Positions 26,247 through 36,418 are shown, numbered from the stretch's first letter. The stretch is DNA of 64,000 bases from Corynebacterium rouxii (GCF_902702935.1 NZ_LR738855.1:930001-994000), one strand, 5' to 3'. The notes: generated by a model not told the origin, from the sequence alone. Translations and numbers: made by a program.

Positions 26247-27812
26247 TTAGAGTAACTTTTCTTGAACTTCGCTGACTTCTAGCTCAGGGTGAGCCTGTGA
26301 GACCTTTGTCAGTTCCGTCGCACGATCAAAAGCCGCGCGTACCGACGTCGATGGCGCTGGGGTGGCAAGAGATACAACAACCATGACAAACAAGCTCCCG
26401 AAGAATCCTGGGACAATCTCGTACAAACTATCGCCTAGCGGAGACATTCCCCATGCAAACGAGACCACAGCACCAGTGAGCATGCCTGAGATAGCGCCTG
26501 CGAAATTCAAACGCTTCCAGTACAAGGTGAGCAATACCAGCGGGCCAAACGCTGAACCGAAACCTGCCCACGCAAAGCCCACCAGATTCAAAATAGAATC
26601 TTGGGGGTCAATAGCCAATACGCCGGCCACAATAGCTACTGCCATGACGGCGGTACGAGAAAGATTGATCATCACAGTCTCGCTGGGAAGGTTCTTTTTA
26701 AAGGCCTTAAATAGGTCTTCAATCAACGAGGTGGAGGTGACTAGGAGCTGTGAAGCGATCGTCGACATAATCGCTGCTAAAACCGCGGTAAGAATCAAAC
26801 CGCCGATAAGCGGGTGGAAAAGTACGCGACCCATGTCCAAGAAAATTGTCTCGTAAGCCTTTTTATCAACAACCTCAACATGAGGATTTTGTCCAAAGAA
26901 TGCCGTACCAATAATCGCGGTAAACGTTGCACCCAAAATGGACAACAACATCCATGCGGTACCAATCCACCGAGCTTGGCCCGCATCCGATGGCTTACGC
27001 AAAGCCATAAAACGGACGATAATGTGTGGCTGGCCAAAATAGCCCAAACCCCAAGCAAGATTACCGATCACCGCAGCGACTGAGACACCAGAAATCATCG
27101 AGAAATAATGCGGATTACCTACGCCATCCATGTAGGGGCCGTAGTCATGCGATGTCGCCCACGTCCAAATCGAACTGGGATCATCCAGATACAACAACGC
27201 TGCTAGCGGAACGAGAACGAGCGACACAAACATGATGGAACCCTGAACGGCATCCGTATAGGACACAGCCAAAAAGCCACCGATAAACGTGTAAATCACC
27301 GTAATGCAAGCAACGATCAACATGCCGTCGAGATACGCACCGCCAAAAGTTGACTCGAAATAGCGGCCACCCGAAACCATGCCCGAGGACACATAGAAGG
27401 TGAAAAACACAATGATGATCAACGAGCTGACAATACGAAGAATCCGTGAAGAATCCTCGAGTCGATTCTCAAAAAATGACGGAAGCGTAATCGAATTCTG
27501 AGCAATCTCCGAGTAAGAGCGCAAGCGAGGTGCTACCCAGCGCCAGTTCGCCCACGCACCGATCAACAAGCCCACAGCAATCCACAGCTCAGACATGCCC
27601 GTGACAAACAACGCGCCGGGCAAACCCATGAGCAGCCAACCGGACATATCAGAAGCACCGGCAGATAGCGCGGCAACAAAGGGGTTGAGGTCGCGACCCG
27701 CCAGCACATAGTCGTCATACTGGTCAGTTTTGCGGTAGCTCCAATAACCGATAGCCAACATCACCGCCATATAAATAATGATGGCGACGATGAACCACGT
27801 ATGTTCGGTCAT
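26247..27812 (-). CDS. putP: Sodium/proline symporter
   Basis: 521-residue SSS-family transporter with about 13 membrane helices. PutP features are YVLAGRDLNPFVAALSAGASDMSGWLLMG split across helix 2 (about 31-59), LRSYSEIAQNSITLPSFFENR (about 95-115), and GGRYFESTFGG. Catalyses Na+-coupled proline uptake across the cytoplasmic membrane. ATG 27812 is chosen because GAGGAGG and GAGAGG precede it and the N-terminus MTEHTWFIV fits PutP; the frame is open to 27938 but the extra residues are Arg-rich and unlike the family. Monocistronic as far as can be seen; the divergent helicase gene starts 219 bases away. Confidence 0.95.
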   Translation of the reverse strand: MTEHTWFIVAIIIYMAVMLAIGYWSYRKTDQYDDYVLAGRDLNPFVAALSAGASDMSGWLLMGLPGALFVTGMSELWIAVGLLIGAWANWRWVAPRLRSYSEIAQNSITLPSFFENRLEDSSRILRIVSSLIIIVFFTFYVSSGMVSGGRYFESTFGGAYLDGMLIVACITVIYTFIGGFLAVSYTDAVQGSIMFVSLVLVPLAALLYLDDPSSIWTWATSHDYGPYMDGVGNPHYFSMISGVSVAAVIGNLAWGLGYFGQPHIIVRFMALRKPSDAGQARWIGTAWMLLSILGATFTAIIGTAFFGQNPHVEVVDKKAYETIFLDMGRVLFHPLIGGLILTAVLAAIMSTIASQLLVTSTSLIEDLFKAFKKNLPSETVMINLSRTAVMAVAIVAGVLAIDPQDSILNLVGFAWAGFGSAFGPLVLLTLYWKRLNFAGAISGMLTGAVVSFAWGMSPLGDSLYEIVPGFFGSLFVMVVVSLATPAPSTSVRAAFDRATELTKVSQAHPELEVSEVQEKLL

Positions 27813-28031
27813 CCTCTCTAGCCTCCTCACGTGGTGCCTGATCGAACGACGCACGGAGGTAGAAGTATAAGAACCGTGTGCTGGACGAACGCGACGAAAA
27901 ACAATTGACGTGAAAACTTTACCCTGTAGTCGTGACACTCACGGAAAGACTGTCGGAGGAAGATAGAGAAGAAGCGGTGTATTTTAAAGCCGTTACTCCC
28001 CAAAAGTCTCCGAACTGGTAGAAATGATGAA

Positions 28032-31000
28032 ATGAGCACGCACCTACTCCATGCATTGTGGCTGAAGAATTCTGGCCTGCATTTGTGGATTGAGCAGGTG
28101 GAAGGGCACAAAATTGTGTTATCTGATGCGGTGCCGGATAACACTTTTCCAGATAGCGTCGCAACGCTGATTCACGGCAAGAGATTTACACACCAAGTTA
28201 AAACTAAGCTGCTTACCCCCAAGGGGAGGGAGGTTACCCTCCAACTGCCCACCATAGCTTTTACTCCAGAGCAAGCCGTCAGAGTCCTTTCACAAATCGC
28301 AGCGATCACGCCCATGATGGCAAGCAGTGCCCAACGCGCAACCTTAGCACCGGATTTGATGTGGATGGTGCGCCTTTATCAAGGCCTAGAACAATTTGTT
28401 CGCGCTGGTCGGTTGACTATCAAACTGGGATATGCTGACCATCAATGGTGGCCCACATGGCAGCTATCTGCGGGACTTCAAGAACGCGGATGGATTGCAC
28501 AAATGACGGCAGCCGCGCCGGGAGTGCTGATCGCTAATGCCGGATCGTCAGTGGCAGAGGATATCGCTGATGAGCTTCCGCATTGGATAGCTAACTCCTT
28601 ATTGCAGGATTTGCTTGATAATCCGCGTTCGAGCGAATGGCATAGCTTCCCCGAAGCTCTTATGCGTAGCACTCCGTTACGGCGTGGTACGGCGCAACTT
28701 GTGTCAGCCCTTAATGAGTGGCGCGATTCCATGACATCAGTCAACGTTCAACTGGTTTTTATCGTGGAAGAACCCTCGAAAGATCGTGAAGATCGTATCG
28801 ACCCAGCCGACATGCTCTGGCCCATTCGCGTCCGAGTCCGCTCCGGGGTGGATTCCCCGCAGCCGATCATGTTGTCGCATTACGACTCAGCCACAAGGGA
28901 ACGCTTAAACGCACTGAGACGTGAAGCAATTCTTGTTGCCCCGATCTTGGAAAAACAGGGTACTGATTCCAACGTCACGCCCACTCAGCTATTTGAACTG
29001 CAACGTGAGGAAGGTGCAGGGGACTGGGATTGCTATGTCACAACAGATCAGCTTGTCGAATTTATCGGTGATGCCGCGGCACAGCTGAAATCTCGCGGGT
29101 TTAACGTTTTGCTGCCGCGTTCGTGGGACCAGCAAGAAACGAAAGCTCACTTGCGTCTCAGTGATCCCGCAGAAGCATCGACCCAGGCCACTATCGGTTT
29201 AGACAAGATCGTAGATTACGACTGGCACATGTCGGTCGGAGACATCGAGCTAACCGAAGCTGAAATGGTGGAACTTGTTCGTTCCAAGTCTGGTCTTATC
29301 CATTTGCGTGGTGAATGGGTTATGGCAGATACTGCAGCGATTCGACGTATCGGCGACTACATGAAGGACGTCGCTGCGCAATCGCGTAAACGTAAAAAGC
29401 AAGCCCTTGATACTGCGGTGATGGAAGCGGAACTAGCCAAAGCTAACGACGACCCGCGGTGGCCGATGCTGGAGGCGCGTGCAGAAAAACTTGCCGAGGA
29501 ATTTAACAATGAATTCGCGGAATTCGGACAAGTAACGCTCGCAGAGTTACGTGAACTCGCGCTCAAAGCACAAGAAAATGAGCCGATTGCCTATACAGGC
29601 TCTCCATGGCACGCCAGCCTTGCAGGTGGGGCCATGGGGAAGGAATCACCGGCACCTCAACGCGTTTCGATCCCCGAAACTGTTCATGCTGATCTGCGTG
29701 AATATCAACGCAGGGGAGTAGATTGGCTCTACTGGATGGCACACAATCACTTGGGAGCTGTTCTCGCCGATGACATGGGTTTGGGCAAAACACTTCAGCT
29801 GCTTTCTTTAGAAGCAGTTGAGCGCAGTGAGCACCAGCGCGGTCCCACGCTCGTGGTCGCGCCTACTTCTGTCGTGGGAAACTGGGCACGGGAAGCGCGA
29901 AAATTTGTACCCACCATGCGGGTTGCCGTCCATCATGGTTCTACGCGTAAAACCGATGATGATTTTATTAAGTTAGCGCAGTCAAGCGATGTGATCGTGA
30001 CCAGCTATGGCACTGCGGCCCGTGACTTTGAGTTGTTAGGCAAGATCACGTGGCGACGCGTGGTGCTTGATGAGGCCCAGCACATTAAAAACTCGGCAAC
30101 TAAGGTCTCCAAAGCAGTACGCTCGCTGCCTTCAGAACACCGAGTTGCGTTGACCGGAACACCGGTAGAAAATCGCCTATCAGAGATGCGATCTATTCTA
30201 GATTTTTGCAACCCAGGGGTATTAGGCAGCGCTTCGTTCTTCCGTAATCATTTCGCACGTGCCATTGAACGTGAACATGACGAAGACATGACCGAGCGCT
30301 TGCGAGCATTAACTGCACCCTTTATTTTGAGGCGCCTGAAAACCGATTCTGCGATCGTGAATGATCTTCCGGAAAAGACTGAAACTGTTTTGACGGTAGA
30401 TATGACCTCGGAGCAAGCTGCTTTGTACAAAGCATACGTAGATAGCGTGAAAAACCAGCTTGATCAGGCTGAGGGTATGAATAAGCGTGGTCTGGTGTTG
30501 TCTGCCCTAACCAAGATCAAGCAGATTTGCAATCACCCAGCGCACTTCCTTGGCGATGGCTCGGCCATGACGATTAAAGGCAAACACCGGTCTGGCAAAG
30601 TTGCTGAGTTGATGAACGTGATCAATGACGCCGTTGATTCCGATCAAAAACTTCTGATCTTTACGCAGTACCGTGCCTTTGGTGATCTTCTCGTTCCGTA
30701 TCTCAGTGACTATTTTGGCGCCACGATTCCATTCCTTCATGGCGGAGTGAGTAAAACCGGACGCGATCGAATGGTAGAAGAATTCCAAACACCAGATGGG
30801 CCACCCGCAATGATTCTGTCGCTGAAAGCCGGAGGTACGGGTCTTAACCTCACCAATGCCTCTATTGTGGTGCATATGGATCGCTGGTGGAACCCTGCTG
30901 TAGAAAACCAAGCTACGGACCGAGCGTTTCGTATTGGCCAGCGTAAGGATGTCACGGTGTACAAGATGATTACCGCTGGCACTCTTGAAGAATCCATTCA

Positions 31001-31121
31001 AGATATTTTGGATGGTAAGACTCAATTGGCTTCAGCCGTAGTTGGGGAAGGCGAAGGCTGGCTTACCGAGCTGTCTGCGGAAGAACTCGCTATGCTCATG
31101 AGTTATCGAGGACGGGAATAG
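28032..31121 (+). CDS. SNF2-family DEAD/DEAH helicase
   Basis: 1029 residues. A large N-terminal region (about 1-540) contains a bacterial SNF2-associated domain. The helicase lobes are typical of Swi2/Snf2 proteins: ADDMGLGKTLQLL (about 578-590), VAPTSVVGNWAREARKF, DEAQHIKN (about 679), ALTGTPVENRL, then lobe 2 with IFTQYRAFGDLL, GGTGLNLTNA and DRAFRIGQ (about 978). Such proteins translocate on double-stranded DNA and remodel protein-DNA or RNA polymerase complexes. ATG 28032 has a weak ribosome site. The SWIM zinc-finger gene begins at the base after its stop codon, a pairing common in actinobacteria. Confidence 0.93.
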   Translation: MSTHLLHALWLKNSGLHLWIEQVEGHKIVLSDAVPDNTFPDSVATLIHGKRFTHQVKTKLLTPKGREVTLQLPTIAFTPEQAVRVLSQIAAITPMMASSAQRATLAPDLMWMVRLYQGLEQFVRAGRLTIKLGYADHQWWPTWQLSAGLQERGWIAQMTAAAPGVLIANAGSSVAEDIADELPHWIANSLLQDLLDNPRSSEWHSFPEALMRSTPLRRGTAQLVSALNEWRDSMTSVNVQLVFIVEEPSKDREDRIDPADMLWPIRVRVRSGVDSPQPIMLSHYDSATRERLNALRREAILVAPILEKQGTDSNVTPTQLFELQREEGAGDWDCYVTTDQLVEFIGDAAAQLKSRGFNVLLPRSWDQQETKAHLRLSDPAEASTQATIGLDKIVDYDWHMSVGDIELTEAEMVELVRSKSGLIHLRGEWVMADTAAIRRIGDYMKDVAAQSRKRKKQALDTAVMEAELAKANDDPRWPMLEARAEKLAEEFNNEFAEFGQVTLAELRELALKAQENEPIAYTGSPWHASLAGGAMGKESPAPQRVSIPETVHADLREYQRRGVDWLYWMAHNHLGAVLADDMGLGKTLQLLSLEAVERSEHQRGPTLVVAPTSVVGNWAREARKFVPTMRVAVHHGSTRKTDDDFIKLAQSSDVIVTSYGTAARDFELLGKITWRRVVLDEAQHIKNSATKVSKAVRSLPSEHRVALTGTPVENRLSEMRSILDFCNPGVLGSASFFRNHFARAIEREHDEDMTERLRALTAPFILRRLKTDSAIVNDLPEKTETVLTVDMTSEQAALYKAYVDSVKNQLDQAEGMNKRGLVLSALTKIKQICNHPAHFLGDGSAMTIKGKHRSGKVAELMNVINDAVDSDQKLLIFTQYRAFGDLLVPYLSDYFGATIPFLHGGVSKTGRDRMVEEFQTPDGPPAMILSLKAGGTGLNLTNASIVVHMDRWWNPAVENQATDRAFRIGQRKDVTVYKMITAGTLEESIQDILDGKTQLASAVVGEGEGWLTELSAEELAMLMSYRGRE

Positions 31122-31943
31122 ATGGCACAGCAGGAACCACCCCAGGGCAAGAGACGTCGACACGCGCGAGTCGACAACGTTATTTATGCCAATTTTGGTG
31201 CAAAAACGACGGTTCGCACTGAACCTGAGACACCTGAGATCGTCGAGTCCCGCAATTTTTCCCCAGTAGCTCTGCGAATCCGCGACTTGGCTAGGCAGGA
31301 AGTAGACGCTGGCCGGTTAAAGCGTGGGCGTGATTATGCACGTTCCGGCCATGTGCTCAACGTAAAATTTGGAAACTCGCTGATTACTGCCGACGTTGCC
31401 GGATCCCAAAACCTCCCATTCCAAGTCAGCATCGCATTTCCATATTTAAGTACCGACGGCTTAAGCCAGATCACTCAGTACATTGCTACTTCGCCTGATG
31501 GCCTCAACGCTGCACGTCATGGCCGACTATCAGAAGAGATTTTGGATTTGTTGCTTGGTACCCAAGTGACCTTTCGTTGTGATTGCCCAGATCATGTCGT
31601 GTGCTGTAAACATGCAGTCGCTGTTGCGACGGTGGCCTCAGAAAAAGTTGAAGCGGATCCATTGTTGGCCTTTCGTCTTCGTGGGCTCGATTTAGCTCAG
31701 CTTGAGCAAGCCGTAACCATGCAAGCACGTGCTGCAAGTACGCAAGACCTTAAAGAACGATTCTGGCAAGGCCGCGATTTACCATCTTTGCCGGAGCCTA
31801 AAATCGCCCCAGCTTTAGACGATTCTGATGCATCGTTGCTGCATAAAGCTATGAGACTGGTGTCTTACACCAACATTGATGAGCTTCGCGCAGTCAGCGA
31901 CATCGAAGACATGTACTACCATCTTACCCACGAAAAGGGGTAA
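31122..31943 (+). CDS. SWIM zinc-finger protein
   Basis: 273 residues. The SWIM motif, CDCPDHVVCCKHAVAV (about 159-174), has the CxC...CxH ligand pattern, preceded by the typical LLGTQVTFRC strand. The N-terminal 40 residues are basic (GKRRRHARVDN), and the segment GRDYARSGHVLNVKFGNSLI is characteristic of SWIM proteins paired with SNF2 helicases. The start codon directly follows the helicase stop (TAGATG), so translation is coupled. Probably a nucleic-acid or protein adaptor for the helicase. Confidence 0.92.
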   Translation: MAQQEPPQGKRRRHARVDNVIYANFGAKTTVRTEPETPEIVESRNFSPVALRIRDLARQEVDAGRLKRGRDYARSGHVLNVKFGNSLITADVAGSQNLPFQVSIAFPYLSTDGLSQITQYIATSPDGLNAARHGRLSEEILDLLLGTQVTFRCDCPDHVVCCKHAVAVATVASEKVEADPLLAFRLRGLDLAQLEQAVTMQARAASTQDLKERFWQGRDLPSLPEPKIAPALDDSDASLLHKAMRLVSYTNIDELRAVSDIEDMYYHLTHEKG

Positions 31944-31974
31944 GCGTGTCACGGGAGAATGATAGAACAATTTC

Positions 31975-33096
31975 ATGACAGTTAGGTTCCTTCACACCTC
32001 CGATCTCCAGATCGGCATGATTCGGCAATTCCTCGACTCAGACGCACAATCGCGTTTCGACGCCCACCGTATCGCCGCCATTACGCGACTGGGGGAGATT
32101 GCGGCCCAACACAATTGTGAATTCATTGTGATGGCAGGAGACATCTTCGAACATAACTCTCTGAAACCCGCCACATTTGGTCGTGCTATGGAAGCCTTAA
32201 AGAAGGTGCCTGTTCCGGTATATCTTTTGCCTGGCAACCATGATCCCCTCACTGCGGATTCACAACTTGCGCGAACCGAAGTGCTCGAACATGTTCATGT
32301 CATTTCGCATTCGGATCCTATAGTTATTCGCTCAGGAGTGGAATTGGTGGGGGCGCCGCTGACGGCAAAAACAGCAACGCGTGATCTCGTTCGGCTAGCT
32401 CTGGAGCCACTTTCGCCTTCGGGAACCACAACTCGTATCGCTGTAGGACATGGGCAAACGCTTTCTCGTGATAATGAGATGAAACCGGATGTTATTGATC
32501 TCGCTTTCGTTGAGCAATGTATTAATGAAGGGGTTATCGATTACTTGGCCCTTGGGGACACTCACTCGACAGAAAGTTTGGGGTCCACAGGAAAGGTTTG
32601 GTACTCCGGTGCTCCAGAAACAACAGATTTTATTGAGTTTCCTAGTGGTGGCGGGGAAATTGACTCAGGAAATGTGCTGGTGGTTGCCATTGAAAATCAT
32701 CAAGTATCTGTAGAAAAAGTGCCAGTTGGAAAGTGGAACTTTGAGGCTGTCACGTGGGACATTAACTCTTTCGAAGACGCACAAGCTTTTATTTCACACT
32801 TGTCTGCGTATTCCGATAAGGAAGATACCGTGGTGAAATACGCGCTACGTGGCACTGTTTCTATGCAGACGATGCAATACCTCGAAACAGAGTGTGAAAA
32901 ATTACGACCTATCTTTGCGGCACTCTATGAGCGGCGACGACTCATGGATTTATACCTAGAACCTCGCGAAGACGAGCTTGACCAATTGGGGCTTAGTGGT
33001 TTTGCTCAACAAACGCTGCACGAGCTCGTCGATAGTGACGATCCGGTTGCCCATGATGCCCTCAAACTACTGTTTCGACTAGCAAAGGAAGATTAG
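31975..33096 (+). CDS. SbcD/Mre11-like metallophosphoesterase (DNA exonuclease)
   Basis: 373 residues. Phosphoesterase motifs are HTSDLQIG (about 6-13, with Gln where classical SbcD has His), MAGDIFEHN (about 53), LPGNHD (about 85), a GHGQT histidine (about 160) and LALGDTHS (about 190). The Gln form of motif I appears in an actinobacterial branch of these nucleases, as far as I recall. Expected to form a Mn-dependent nuclease complex with the ATPase encoded immediately downstream; the stop and the next start overlap (TAGTG). It follows the SWIM gene by 31 bases, so the four genes may be one operon. Confidence 0.9.
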   Translation: MTVRFLHTSDLQIGMIRQFLDSDAQSRFDAHRIAAITRLGEIAAQHNCEFIVMAGDIFEHNSLKPATFGRAMEALKKVPVPVYLLPGNHDPLTADSQLARTEVLEHVHVISHSDPIVIRSGVELVGAPLTAKTATRDLVRLALEPLSPSGTTTRIAVGHGQTLSRDNEMKPDVIDLAFVEQCINEGVIDYLALGDTHSTESLGSTGKVWYSGAPETTDFIEFPSGGGEIDSGNVLVVAIENHQVSVEKVPVGKWNFEAVTWDINSFEDAQAFISHLSAYSDKEDTVVKYALRGTVSMQTMQYLETECEKLRPIFAALYERRRLMDLYLEPREDELDQLGLSGFAQQTLHELVDSDDPVAHDALKLLFRLAKED

Positions 33097-35660
33097 TGCG
33101 TATCCGTTCCCTTGAGATCGAGCACATGCGTGCCATCTCACATTTGGTATTAAAAGACCTACCTTCCAACGGCGTCATCGTTATCAGTGGCGAAAATGAG
33201 CGCGGTAAATCAACGATCATGGAAGCAATCAAGTTGGTGTTGGGTGAAAATCATGACACCAACAAGCAAAGTGTCAAAGCTATCCAACCCAAAGGCCACG
33301 ACGTTGGAACCCGCATTTGTTTGGAAGCAGACTTAGGCCCAGTGCGATTCCGCATGAACAAGGTGTTTAACAAAAAGAAAAGTTCCGAACTGACGATTTT
33401 TGAACCACAACCCGCAAATTACACGGGAAAAGAAGCAGACTCGCAACTATCTGGGCTTCTTGATGTCCACCTTGATCACGACCTTTTTTCCGCGCTGTTC
33501 GTGGAGCAAGGCGACATCACCTCCATGTTGAGTGCCGCAGGTATTTCCTCTGTTACCCAAGCGCTCGGTGGTACCGCTGACCAGACAGGTGGTGAAGACA
33601 ACTCTTTGATCTTGGCTGTGGAAAAAGAAAAAGATCGCTACTTCACCAAATCGGGTGCCACTAAAAAAAGTGGCGAATTAGGCATAGCTGAAACAGCTGT
33701 TGCTGAAGCGGAACAAGCTGTACTTGTGGCCACTGAGCAGAAAGAAATCCTAGATCGACGTGTCGAATCAGTAGCAGGTTTTCAACGTGACCGTGATCGT
33801 GCCCAACAAGATCTTCCAAACGCACATGAAACACTGACTACTCGGCAACAAGAACTCAAGGCCGCAGAATTGGCCGCCCAACAGCTTGAAAATGCCAGAG
33901 CTCAATTAAAAATTGCCCAAGATCAAGAACGGATTCTTCAAGCTGATATTGACGCCCGTGAGGAATTGCGTAAAGAACAAAGTCGATTAAGCGAAGTTCT
34001 TCAAATACGAATCCAAGAGGAATCGGATCTGAAAGACAAGGCCGAGTCATTGAGCGAGGAACGCGAAAAACTGCGTACTCAGCATGAAAAGGCACGCTCC
34101 GATGCTGAAAAAATGCGGCAACGGTTCGAAAGACTTAAAGAATCGCTGCGGCTTGACACATTGCGTACTTCTTACAAAGAACTAGTCGCTATCTCAGGGC
34201 AACTAGAAGAGCTTCGCACTGTTCCCGAAGTGACTAGTGCTCAATTAAGCGCGGCGGAAGAAGCCAATGATCGAGCCAAGGCTGCCGCATATGTGATTGA
34301 AGCTCAAGCCGCTACTATGCGTATAAACGCAGCTCAACCCGTAACTATTCAGGTCGGTGGTGAAGAGGTATCACTAAGTGAAGCAGACTGGACTACACGG
34401 ATTACTTCGGAACTTACAGCTGTAATCGGTGATGTTTCCCTCACCATTGAACCAGGTGAACAAGGAGAACAACTCGAACAAAAACGAGCAGAAACTCAAG
34501 AGACTCTCCGTGCAGCTCTAGGCGATGCGAAAGATATCGCAATGCTTCGTCTTCAGCGCGAAGCGTGGGTTGATGCAGAAAAAGATCTTCAACGCCTTAA
34601 TAAACGCAAAAACGAGATAGCGACACTCTTTGGCGACAAGGCCGATCTCGAGCGTGAAATCGCTGATGCGGAGCTGCAAGTAGCTGAGCTTGACATTCAA
34701 GAAACAGATGATCTCCAGCAGCTCATCGATGATGCAGAAAAAGAGTATCTCCAATATCAACAAGATGCAGATGCGTATCAGAAAGAATTGGGGGCTTGGG
34801 ATTCCAACGACATTCAGGTGCGCTATGCAACGGTGAAAGCGCGTGTGGAAGCCGAACGTGAAAATCTTGATCGCTGTGATCACAAGATCAAGGAACAAGA
34901 AGAGCAACGGCCACTTGAAGCTTTACACTCTGAGCTTCAGTCCGTATCAGCTGAGCTTAAAAGGCAGCACGAACATCTTGCGGAGCTTAGAGAAACTGAC
35001 AATCTTCAAGTAGCTAAAGACCTTTACGCTGGCGCCGCTGCGAGAGTTGAGTCGCTAGAAAACACAATTCGAGATTGCGAAGCGAATCTCAAAGCACTCC
35101 AAACACAGATCGATTACGCCGCAGGAGCGGCTGAGCAACTCGACGTTGCGTTAGCCCAACGAGATGTAGCATCACGAACTCTCGAGGCAGTGCAACAACG
35201 GGCACAGGCAGCGATGTTGTTGTACACGACTCTCATTCGGCACCGCGATATAGCGCGACAGAAATATGCTGCTCCGTTTACACAGCGTCTCACTGAGTTT
35301 GCTGCACCAGTTTTTGGTAAAGGCGTAGCTTTCGAGCTCGACCCAGACCTTAGTGTGGTTAAACGTACTATGAAGGAGCAAACCGTTGGGGTAGATGAGC
35401 TGTCGGGAGGTGCTCAAGAACAGCTATCTATCGTGCAACGATTTGCAGTTGCAGATCTTGCTGCACAAGGTGGAGAAACAGTTCCAGTATTTATTGATGA
35501 TGCTTTAGGCTCCACTGATTCCAGCCGATTGGAGATGATGGCTACCTTATTTTCGCGTCAAGGCCAAAACCAACAAGTGTTCGTACTCACTTGTATGCCG
35601 CAACGCTACGACTATGTAGCTGGAAAGCATGAGCTGCGTATCTCTGACCTTATGGAATAA
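33096..35660 (+). CDS. SbcC/Rad50-like AAA ATPase
   Basis: 854 residues. N-terminal Walker A GENERGKST (about 32-40), long coiled coils (about 190-350 and 490-740) rich in Glu/Gln/Lys, and C-terminal signature ELSGGAQEQLS (about 767-777) with Walker B VFIDDALGSTD (about 797). No CxxC zinc-hook motif is present. Instead the middle (about 405-465) contains a strand-rich insertion, QPVTIQVGGEEVSLSEADW and LTIEPGEQGE. Shorter than E. coli SbcC (about 1050). Partner of the preceding nuclease, with GTG 33096 overlapping its stop. Likely processes DNA ends or hairpins. Confidence 0.9.
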   Translation: MRIRSLEIEHMRAISHLVLKDLPSNGVIVISGENERGKSTIMEAIKLVLGENHDTNKQSVKAIQPKGHDVGTRICLEADLGPVRFRMNKVFNKKKSSELTIFEPQPANYTGKEADSQLSGLLDVHLDHDLFSALFVEQGDITSMLSAAGISSVTQALGGTADQTGGEDNSLILAVEKEKDRYFTKSGATKKSGELGIAETAVAEAEQAVLVATEQKEILDRRVESVAGFQRDRDRAQQDLPNAHETLTTRQQELKAAELAAQQLENARAQLKIAQDQERILQADIDAREELRKEQSRLSEVLQIRIQEESDLKDKAESLSEEREKLRTQHEKARSDAEKMRQRFERLKESLRLDTLRTSYKELVAISGQLEELRTVPEVTSAQLSAAEEANDRAKAAAYVIEAQAATMRINAAQPVTIQVGGEEVSLSEADWTTRITSELTAVIGDVSLTIEPGEQGEQLEQKRAETQETLRAALGDAKDIAMLRLQREAWVDAEKDLQRLNKRKNEIATLFGDKADLEREIADAELQVAELDIQETDDLQQLIDDAEKEYLQYQQDADAYQKELGAWDSNDIQVRYATVKARVEAERENLDRCDHKIKEQEEQRPLEALHSELQSVSAELKRQHEHLAELRETDNLQVAKDLYAGAAARVESLENTIRDCEANLKALQTQIDYAAGAAEQLDVALAQRDVASRTLEAVQQRAQAAMLLYTTLIRHRDIARQKYAAPFTQRLTEFAAPVFGKGVAFELDPDLSVVKRTMKEQTVGVDELSGGAQEQLSIVQRFAVADLAAQGGETVPVFIDDALGSTDSSRLEMMATLFSRQGQNQQVFVLTCMPQRYDYVAGKHELRISDLME

Positions 35661-35666
35661 AAAGAA

Positions 35667-35709
35667 GGCCGGTGGCCTACGCTGCATGAAACTGAGGAGG
35701 CCACCGACC
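35667..35709. terminator. Hairpin between SbcC-like gene and yceI
   Basis: GGCCGGTGGCCT (35667-35678) pairs with AGGCCACCGACC (35698-35709) around a 19-base loop, with one mismatch. It lies between convergent genes; flanks are only moderately A/T-rich. Confidence 0.6.
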
Positions 35710-35737
35710 TAGAACCCTAGATATCGGAAGGAATGTA

Positions 35738-36268
35738 TTAAGACTGCTTGATTGCAGATCCTTCGATCTCAATCTTGATCTCATCGGAAACCAGCATGCC
35801 GCCGGTCTTCAAAGGTGCATTGAAATCGATACCAAAATCGCGGCGGTTGATCTTGGTCTTGGCCTCGAAGCCTAAGCGAACGTTGCCGAATGGATCTTCT
35901 GCAATGCCCTCGATGTCAACGTCAAGTACTACAGACTTGGTAACACCCTTGATGGTGAGATCACCGGTGACCTTTGCAGAATCCTCATCCTTGATTACTA
36001 CATCGGTAGCAGTGAAAGTAAGCTCTGGGAAAGCCTCGGTGGAGAAGAAATCATCGCCACGAATGTGTGCGTCACGATCAGTGTTGCCGGTGGTGATCGA
36101 TGCAGACTTGATAGTTGCAGAAGCCTGTAGATCTTCATCGTTGATGGTGAAGGAAGACTCGAACTCGCCGAAGCTGCCGCGAACCTTGGTGACCATTGCG
36201 TGACGAGCAATAAAACCGATAACGGTGTGGGCTGGGTCAAGAACGTAGGTTCCGTTGAGGTTATGCAT
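35738..36268 (-). CDS. yceI: YceI-family lipocalin-like protein
   Basis: 176 residues matching the YceI fold: GTYVLDPAHTVIGFIARHAMVTKVRGSFGEFE at the N-terminus (split about 5-36), ITTGNTDRDAHIRGDDFFSTE (about 57-77), LTIKGVTKSVVLDV and INRRDFGIDFNAP. The family binds isoprenoid-like lipids and is often stress-induced. No signal peptide is present, so this version is cytoplasmic. Divergent from rosR with a 244-base shared region containing two RosR-like sites. In C. glutamicum a polyisoprenoid-binding protein gene next to rosR is a RosR target, as I recall, and the layout here supports the same control. Confidence 0.93.
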   Translation of the reverse strand: MHNLNGTYVLDPAHTVIGFIARHAMVTKVRGSFGEFESSFTINDEDLQASATIKSASITTGNTDRDAHIRGDDFFSTEAFPELTFTATDVVIKDEDSAKVTGDLTIKGVTKSVVLDVDIEGIAEDPFGNVRLGFEAKTKINRRDFGIDFNAPLKTGGMLVSDEIKIEIEGSAIKQS

Positions 36269-36353
36269 GGGGGATCTCCTAAATAAAGTTGGTAATAGAT
36301 TACGAATATCTAAATGGATCAGAATCAGGGAGATAGGTAAAACATAAATGACT

Positions 36354-36371
36354 ATGTTGTCATGTCATCCT
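36354..36371. promoter_or_regulatory. Weaker RosR-like site
   Basis: ATGTTGTCATGTCATCCT agrees with the remembered C. glutamicum RosR consensus TTGTTGAYRYRTCAACWA at 13 of 18 positions. It lies 47 bases (centre to centre) from the better site and 86 bases upstream of the yceI start. Confidence 0.4.
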
Positions 36372-36400
36372 CGCCCTGACGTAGACTACTATACACGATA

Positions 36401-36418
36401 CGAGTGACATGTCAACAA
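36401..36418. promoter_or_regulatory. RosR-like operator between yceI and rosR
   Basis: On the - strand, TTGTTGACATGTCACTCG has a perfect left half and TCA of the right half of the 18-bp RosR consensus. It lies about 95 bases upstream of rosR and 133 upstream of yceI. Control of both genes by RosR is inferred from the motif and from the known C. glutamicum system. Confidence 0.6.
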
